Positions 60,338 through 63,407 of a stretch of DNA of 63,407 nt are shown piece by piece. Below the pieces are notes generated by a model that searched no databases, was not told the origin of the DNA, and saw nothing but the letters and a program-made list of their open reading frames with translations. The translations under genes were made by a program, and so were the position numbers. The DNA is from Gracilibacillus sp. YIM 98692. Its GTDB lineage: Bacteria > Bacillota > Bacilli > Bacillales > Amphibacillaceae. Positions within the stretch are counted from its first letter, which is position 1. Every line of letters begins with the position of its first letter. The stretch spans positions 1 through 63,407 of the forward strand of contig NZ_WIXM01000019.1 of the NCBI RefSeq assembly GCF_010993965.1. Reading direction: 5' to 3'.

Positions 60338-60416
60338 AGCTCAGGACGAGCAGATAGGTTAGCCAAGCCATGCAGGATGCACCGGTAAGGTGAAGATACT
60401 TATTTGCTCGTTTTTT
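60338..60416 (+). promoter_or_regulatory. Terminator/anti-terminator-like leader of csrA paralogue 2
   Basis: GCTC (60339-60342)-AGGAC-GAGC (60348-60351) is a GGA-loop hairpin. The same GAGC can instead pair, as CGAGCAGAT (60347-60355), with ATTTGCTCG (60402-60410), which runs into six T residues, a terminator. The two structures exclude each other. Between them lie another GGA (AGGAT 60374) and a CACC/GGTG hairpin. This is a candidate for CsrA-controlled attenuation. Confidence 0.5.
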
Positions 60417-60463
60417 GTTTTCCAAAATTAGGATCAGTCATAACCATTCAAGGAGGAATAAAA

Positions 60464-60685
60464 GTGTTAGTTTTAGGAAGAAAACCTGGGGAATACGTCG
60501 TGATTGACAATCACATTATCGTCAAAGTCATTAAAGGTACAAGTGGGCAGCTGAGACTAGCGATTGATGCACCGAAGGAAGTACCGATTGTTCGAGGTGA
60601 AGTACACGAAGAAAAACTAGCTCAAAAGGTAGTTATTCCACCAAAACCATTGAAATCTAATAAAGCCATAACGCCAGCATCATAG
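60464..60685 (+). CDS. CsrA-like protein, paralogue 2 (73 residues)
   Basis: Predicted 73-residue CsrA relative starting at GTG 60464, eight bases after AAGGAGG. MLVLGRKPGEYVVIDNHIIV keeps Arg6 but changes Thr5 to Gly, and LRLAIDAPKEVPIVRGEVHE keeps the RNA-contact Arg but changes the preceding His to Val. The C-terminus is basic and Pro-rich (VVIPPKPLKSNK) instead of the acidic helix of canonical CsrA. It shares the GQLRLAIDAPK core with paralogue 1, so the two arose by duplication. Confidence 0.88.
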   Translation: MLVLGRKPGEYVVIDNHIIVKVIKGTSGQLRLAIDAPKEVPIVRGEVHEEKLAQKVVIPPKPLKSNKAITPAS

Positions 60686-60728
60686 AATTCAAGTTCAAGT
60701 GCTAATTTTATAATTTTAAGGAGGTGGT

Positions 60729-60763
60729 GTGGAGGAAGAGATAAAGCGAGACATATTCCACAC
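60729..60763 (+). other. Hairpin upstream of hag2
   Basis: GTGTGGA and TCCACAC form a seven-base-pair stem with a purine-rich loop containing GGAAGAG. It lies in the 150-base leader between csrA paralogue 2 and hag2; no sigma-D promoter was readable here. Confidence 0.45.
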
Positions 60764-60784
60764 TTTAATAAAATCTTAGAATGA

Positions 60785-60828
60785 GTGCATACGGATGTGC
60801 ACGAAACAAAATGACAATTACACGGAGG
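60785..60828 (+). promoter_or_regulatory. CsrA-binding sites in the hag2 leader
   Basis: GTGCA (60785-60789) pairs with TGCAC (60798-60802), closing a small hairpin that shows CGGA in the loop (ATACGGATGT). A second GGA lies in the Shine-Dalgarno ACACGGAGG (60820-60828). This repeats the two-site layout of hag1 with a different stem. Confidence 0.75.
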
Positions 60829-60837
60829 TTATGAAAA

Positions 60838-62604
60838 ATGATTATTAACAACAACATACCGGCACTAAATACTTACCGTCAAATGGGAATTAATCAAGGA
60901 GCACAACAAAATGCAATGGAAAAGCTGTCATCAGGTCTTCGCATTAACAGAGCTGGTGATGATGCAGCCGGTTTAGCGATTTCTGAAAAAATGCGTGCGC
61001 AAATTCGTGGTTTAGATCAAGCAAGTCGTAACTCACAAGATGGTATCTCGATGATTCAAACAGCTGAAGGTGCATTAAATGAAACACACAATATCCTACA
61101 ACGTATGCGTGAACTTGCGACACAAGCTTCAAACGATACAAACGTTGATGTTGATCGTGAAGAAATCCAAAAAGAGATTAATGAATTAACTTCTGAGATT
61201 AACCGTATTGGTAATACCACAGAATTCAACACGCAAAAAATACTTAAAGGTGACGAACAAGTTTTTGTAAAAGAAACTGGATTAGATGACTTAGCAATTG
61301 GTGAATTATCTGGTGGTGGTACAACTTATAGTAACGCAACACAAACTATTGATTTTAACGCTGTTTCAGGTGGAGATGCAGACTCTGAAACTTTAGTGTT
61401 TAAGCTTGGTGATACAGACGGTAATATTCAAGAGATTACTATTTCTTTTGCTTCTGGAGGTTCAGATGGTTATGTAACGGATAGTGCAACGGCTACTTCT
61501 GCAACTGTTTCTATCTCAACAGGAACAACTGCGTCTGGAACTGTGGCAAGTGCAGTAGAAGATGCTTTAAAGGCAGTCATTGCTGAAAATGAAAAGTTAG
61601 CAGGAAATTATGATACATCAGTCTCTTCTGGTAATTTAACACTTACTGCTGTAAATGATCTAGCTGGAAATCAAGGGAAAATGTTAGATACAAGTGGTTC
61701 AAATACGAACACGGTAAATGCTGGCGGAGATGCTTCTATTGGTGAGACTTTATTAGATAAAGCAAGTGGGACAATGGATTTAACCAACTTAACCAGTGGA
61801 GAAATTCGTGATCTAGCAGGTACTGGTTTAACTGTTAACGGTCAAGCAGTTGAGTTTTATAACTCAAGTGATGGTCATTATACAGGTGAAGCTCTAGGGA
61901 TCGATATTAGTTCAGCTATAGCTGTTATGGAAAACCAAACGAATGTTAGCTCAGGTCAAGCTCAATTAGCATCAGATATCGCAAATGCTTTAGATGATAT
62001 CGAGGGAATCGATGTATCAGATGATGGAGCTGGATCTGTTAATATAGTAGCTTCTGAAGGTGGAGAAGCTGGTAATGATATATCTATTACAGACGGAGCA
62101 ACAAGTAGTGATTTTACTGCTAAATTCCAAATTGGATCCAATCAAGGTCAAAGTATGCAAATTAACATTGGTGATATGAGAGCTGCAGCACTTGGTGTAG
62201 CTGGATCTGACGCAGGAGGAAGTGTCGATGGCGTTGAAGGCGCTGCTTATACTGAAGTAGAAAGTGTAACGAATGGTACAGATAATAATAAAACAGAGTT
62301 TGCATTAGATGTATCCACTCATGAAAGTGCTTCTGCAGCAGTTACTGCAATTAATGATGCGATTGAAAAAGTTTCAGCACAACGTTCTAATTTAGGATCA
62401 TTCCAAAATCGTTTAGAGCATACTATTTCAAATTTAGATAACTCATCTGAGAACTTATCTGCAGCGGAATCACGTATTCGGGATGTGGATATGGCGAAAG
62501 AAATGATGGAAATGACTCGTGCAAATATTCTTTCTCAAGCATCACAATCTATGTTAGCTCAAGCAAATCAGCAGCCACAGTCAGTATTACAGTTATTAGG
62601 TTAA
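60838..62604 (+). CDS. Flagellin 2 (large)
   Basis: Predicted 588-residue flagellin paralogous to flagellin 1. The first 150 and last 100 residues are nearly identical to it, and the central part shares blocks such as [16 protein letters not shown] and [20 protein letters not shown] while differing elsewhere. It starts at ATG 60838 after CGGAGG. It is placed after two CsrA-like genes and downstream of the glycosylation island. Two flagellins of equal size can make mixed or alternative filaments. Confidence 0.95.
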   Translation: MIINNNIPALNTYRQMGINQGAQQNAMEKLSSGLRINRAGDDAAGLAISEKMRAQIRGLDQASRNSQDGISMIQTAEGALNETHNILQRMRELATQASNDTNVDVDREEIQKEINELTSEINRIGNTTEFNTQKILKGDEQVFVKETGLDDLAIGELSGGGTTYSNATQTIDFNAVSGGDADSETLVFKLGDTDGNIQEITISFASGGSDGYVTDSATATSATVSISTGTTASGTVASAVEDALKAVIAENEKLAGNYDTSVSSGNLTLTAVNDLAGNQGKMLDTSGSNTNTVNAGGDASIGETLLDKASGTMDLTNLTSGEIRDLAGTGLTVNGQAVEFYNSSDGHYTGEALGIDISSAIAVMENQTNVSSGQAQLASDIANALDDIEGIDVSDDGAGSVNIVASEGGEAGNDISITDGATSSDFTAKFQIGSNQGQSMQINIGDMRAAALGVAGSDAGGSVDGVEGAAYTEVESVTNGTDNNKTEFALDVSTHESASAAVTAINDAIEKVSAQRSNLGSFQNRLEHTISNLDNSSENLSAAESRIRDVDMAKEMMEMTRANILSQASQSMLAQANQQPQSVLQLLG

Positions 62605-62619
62605 TTATATAATATAGAT

Positions 62620-62653
62620 AAGGGATTCTATTATGGAATCTCTTAATTTTTAA
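62620..62653 (+). terminator. Terminator of hag2
   Basis: AAGGGATTC pairs with GAATCTCTT (one G-T pair) around seven bases and is followed by AATTTTTAAT. Confidence 0.75.
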
Positions 62654-62792
62654 TATTAGCTAATTACATATATTGATTTATTAATAGAAAAAATGTATGA
62701 TGGTGATCGTCCAACTTATTATTAGAGTGAAATAAAAGCCAGTATAGACTGATACTGTCTTGGCGGTACAAAAACAGCAGGAGGTTACATCA

Positions 62793-63068
62793 ATGGAAAG
62801 TAAGTATCCAAAAATATTTAAGTGGCTAGGTATAATAGAGATAATAGCTGGATTTTTTGTTGCAGGAATAATGGCAGATCAAGCAAGAGATGATGGTTTT
62901 GCTGTATTTATTCCTGTATTTTTGATTGGAATAGTTACTGGGATATTCTTGATGGCATTCGGTCATGTCATATCTCTACTGGAAGAGATTAGTAACAATT
63001 CAAGGCGTTCAGAAGAGAATTCAAGAAAAACCTGGCTTGAAATAGAAAAATTAAGAGAAGATAAATAA
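62793..63068 (+). CDS. Small two-helix membrane protein
   Basis: Predicted 91-residue protein. ATG 62793 lies eight bases after AGGAGG; the earlier in-frame start at 62760 has no ribosome site. Two membrane segments (about 10-28, FKWLGIIEIIAGFFVAGIM, and 39-62, VFIPVFLIGIVTGIFLMAFG) are followed by a charged helix. Similar small proteins are common in Bacillaceae; function unknown. Confidence 0.7.
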   Translation: MESKYPKIFKWLGIIEIIAGFFVAGIMADQARDDGFAVFIPVFLIGIVTGIFLMAFGHVISLLEEISNNSRRSEENSRKTWLEIEKLREDK

Positions 63069-63124
63069 GATCCATTATATAGACAGCTTACCTTAGAATA
63101 TTAGAACGGAAATAGGAATTTTCC

Positions 63125-63155
63125 AAACAATCACTAATCCTAGTGGTTGTTTTTA
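63125..63155 (+). terminator. Terminator of the small membrane protein gene
   Basis: AACAATCACTA (63126-63136) pairs with TAGTGGTTGTT (63141-63151) with one wobble, followed by TTTTATT. Confidence 0.85.
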
Positions 63156-63267
63156 TTATGTAATAAATTCTTGTAATTACTGTAAAAAGTTGCTAAAATC
63201 AAAACAGAACAAATGTTCTTGTTGCGTTTTATATATAGAAGGGTGGTTATAATGGGTGGAAACGCTA

Positions 63268-63342
63268 ATGCAAGTAAGAGAAGGTCAAAAGTCGTATATT
63301 CCTCATGATCAACTGTTCAAGCAATTAATCGGAAGTTTGTGA
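63268..63342 (+). pseudogene. N-terminal remnant of an Rpn/YhgA-type transposase-like nuclease
   Basis: A 24-codon stretch reads MQVREGQKSYIPHDQLFKQL and stops soon after. The YIPHDxLFKQL signature is the start of Rpn-family (PD-(D/E)XK, putative transposase) proteins. The stop and the lack of the following FFEEF-type sequence in any frame up to the window end indicate a decayed fragment. No transposase ends can be seen. The family assignment is from memory of the motif. Confidence 0.45.
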
Positions 63343-63407
63343 TACTCATAATCTTTTATTTTTTGTTTTAAAATAAACAGTTCACTAGAGAGTTCTTCCA
63401 AAGGCTT

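Noticed and set aside
60304-60463. c-di-GMP or other known riboswitch before csrA paralogue 2
   Set aside because: The structured leader lacks the conserved GEMM core or any other riboswitch signature I can recall; it is better read as GGA hairpins and a terminator.
60404-60463. N-terminal extension of csrA paralogue 2 from an upstream start
   Set aside because: The in-frame extension covers the terminator-like leader and has no ribosome site; GTG 60464 has a perfect one and gives a normal CsrA N-terminus.

Overview
The window is a stretch of chromosome from a low-GC, spore-former-type Firmicute of the family Bacillaceae. Gene content and order match the Bacillus subtilis comF/flagellar region (yvyE, degS-degU, degV-like, comFA, comFC, yvyF, flgM, flgN, flgK, flgL, yviE, fliW, csrA, hag) and the ykoN-ykoP-ykoQ cluster. 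The NhaC-type antiporter, large LacZ-type beta-galactosidase and style of intergenic repeats suggest the halophilic/alkaliphilic branch (Gracilibacillus/Oceanobacillus/Virgibacillus-like). That genus-level placement is inference.

Layout. 1-2876: ykoN, ykoP, ykoQ-like genes. 2895-8569: lipase-like hydrolase, DUF421 membrane protein, NhaC-type antiporter, RluA pseudouridine synthase, dienelactone-hydrolase-type esterase. 8733-13249: glutamate dehydrogenase facing an aldehyde dehydrogenase/acetolactate-synthase-like operon. 13688-16118: three-gene operon (membrane-anchored unknown, 2-hydroxyacid dehydrogenase, TIM-barrel isomerase), then nine tandem 52-bp repeats. 16737-20964: LacI regulator divergent from a GH2 beta-galactosidase. 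21026-24687: ydjO-like, DUF624 protein, and the pxpB-pxpC-pxpA 5-oxoprolinase operon. 24929-31103: chemoreceptor, FUSC-type exporter, IDEAL-domain protein, SDR, Gfo/Idh oxidoreductase. 31346-34170: class B penicillin-binding protein and class D sortase. 34248-34360: a pseudoknotted RNA-like structure resembling a solitary IS605 omega-RNA. 34846-49463: competence/flagellar region ending in csrA and flagellin 1. 49675-59922: AT-rich flagellin-glycosylation island with Maf, a PseB-like dehydratase, a cytidylyltransferase, a reductase, a NeuB-family synthase, an acetyltransferase, a DUF4910 peptidase-like protein and two sulfotransferases. 60151-62604: two extra CsrA-like proteins followed by a second large flagellin.

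How the genes work together. Sigma-D-type promoters can be read upstream of flgM, hag1, the glycosylation island and the extra csrA genes, so the island looks wired into motility control. Both flagellin leaders carry a hairpin displaying GGA plus a GGA in the Shine-Dalgarno, the CsrA-FliW control logic, but here three CsrA-family proteins could compete for two messages. The island has the parts for a CMP-nonulosonate-like sugar and its transfer by Maf, but lacks the usual aminotransferase and nucleotide hydrolase and adds two sulfotransferases, suggesting an atypical, possibly sulfated flagellar glycan.

Between genes the window is rich in repeats. There are three degenerate arrays with a strict 21-bp (20-21) period, one 52-bp array, and at least five copies plus two fragments of a GC-rich palindromic element whose outer arms differ in sequence from copy to copy yet remain self-complementary. 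These repeats and the csrA/flagellin duplication are the most unusual features seen.
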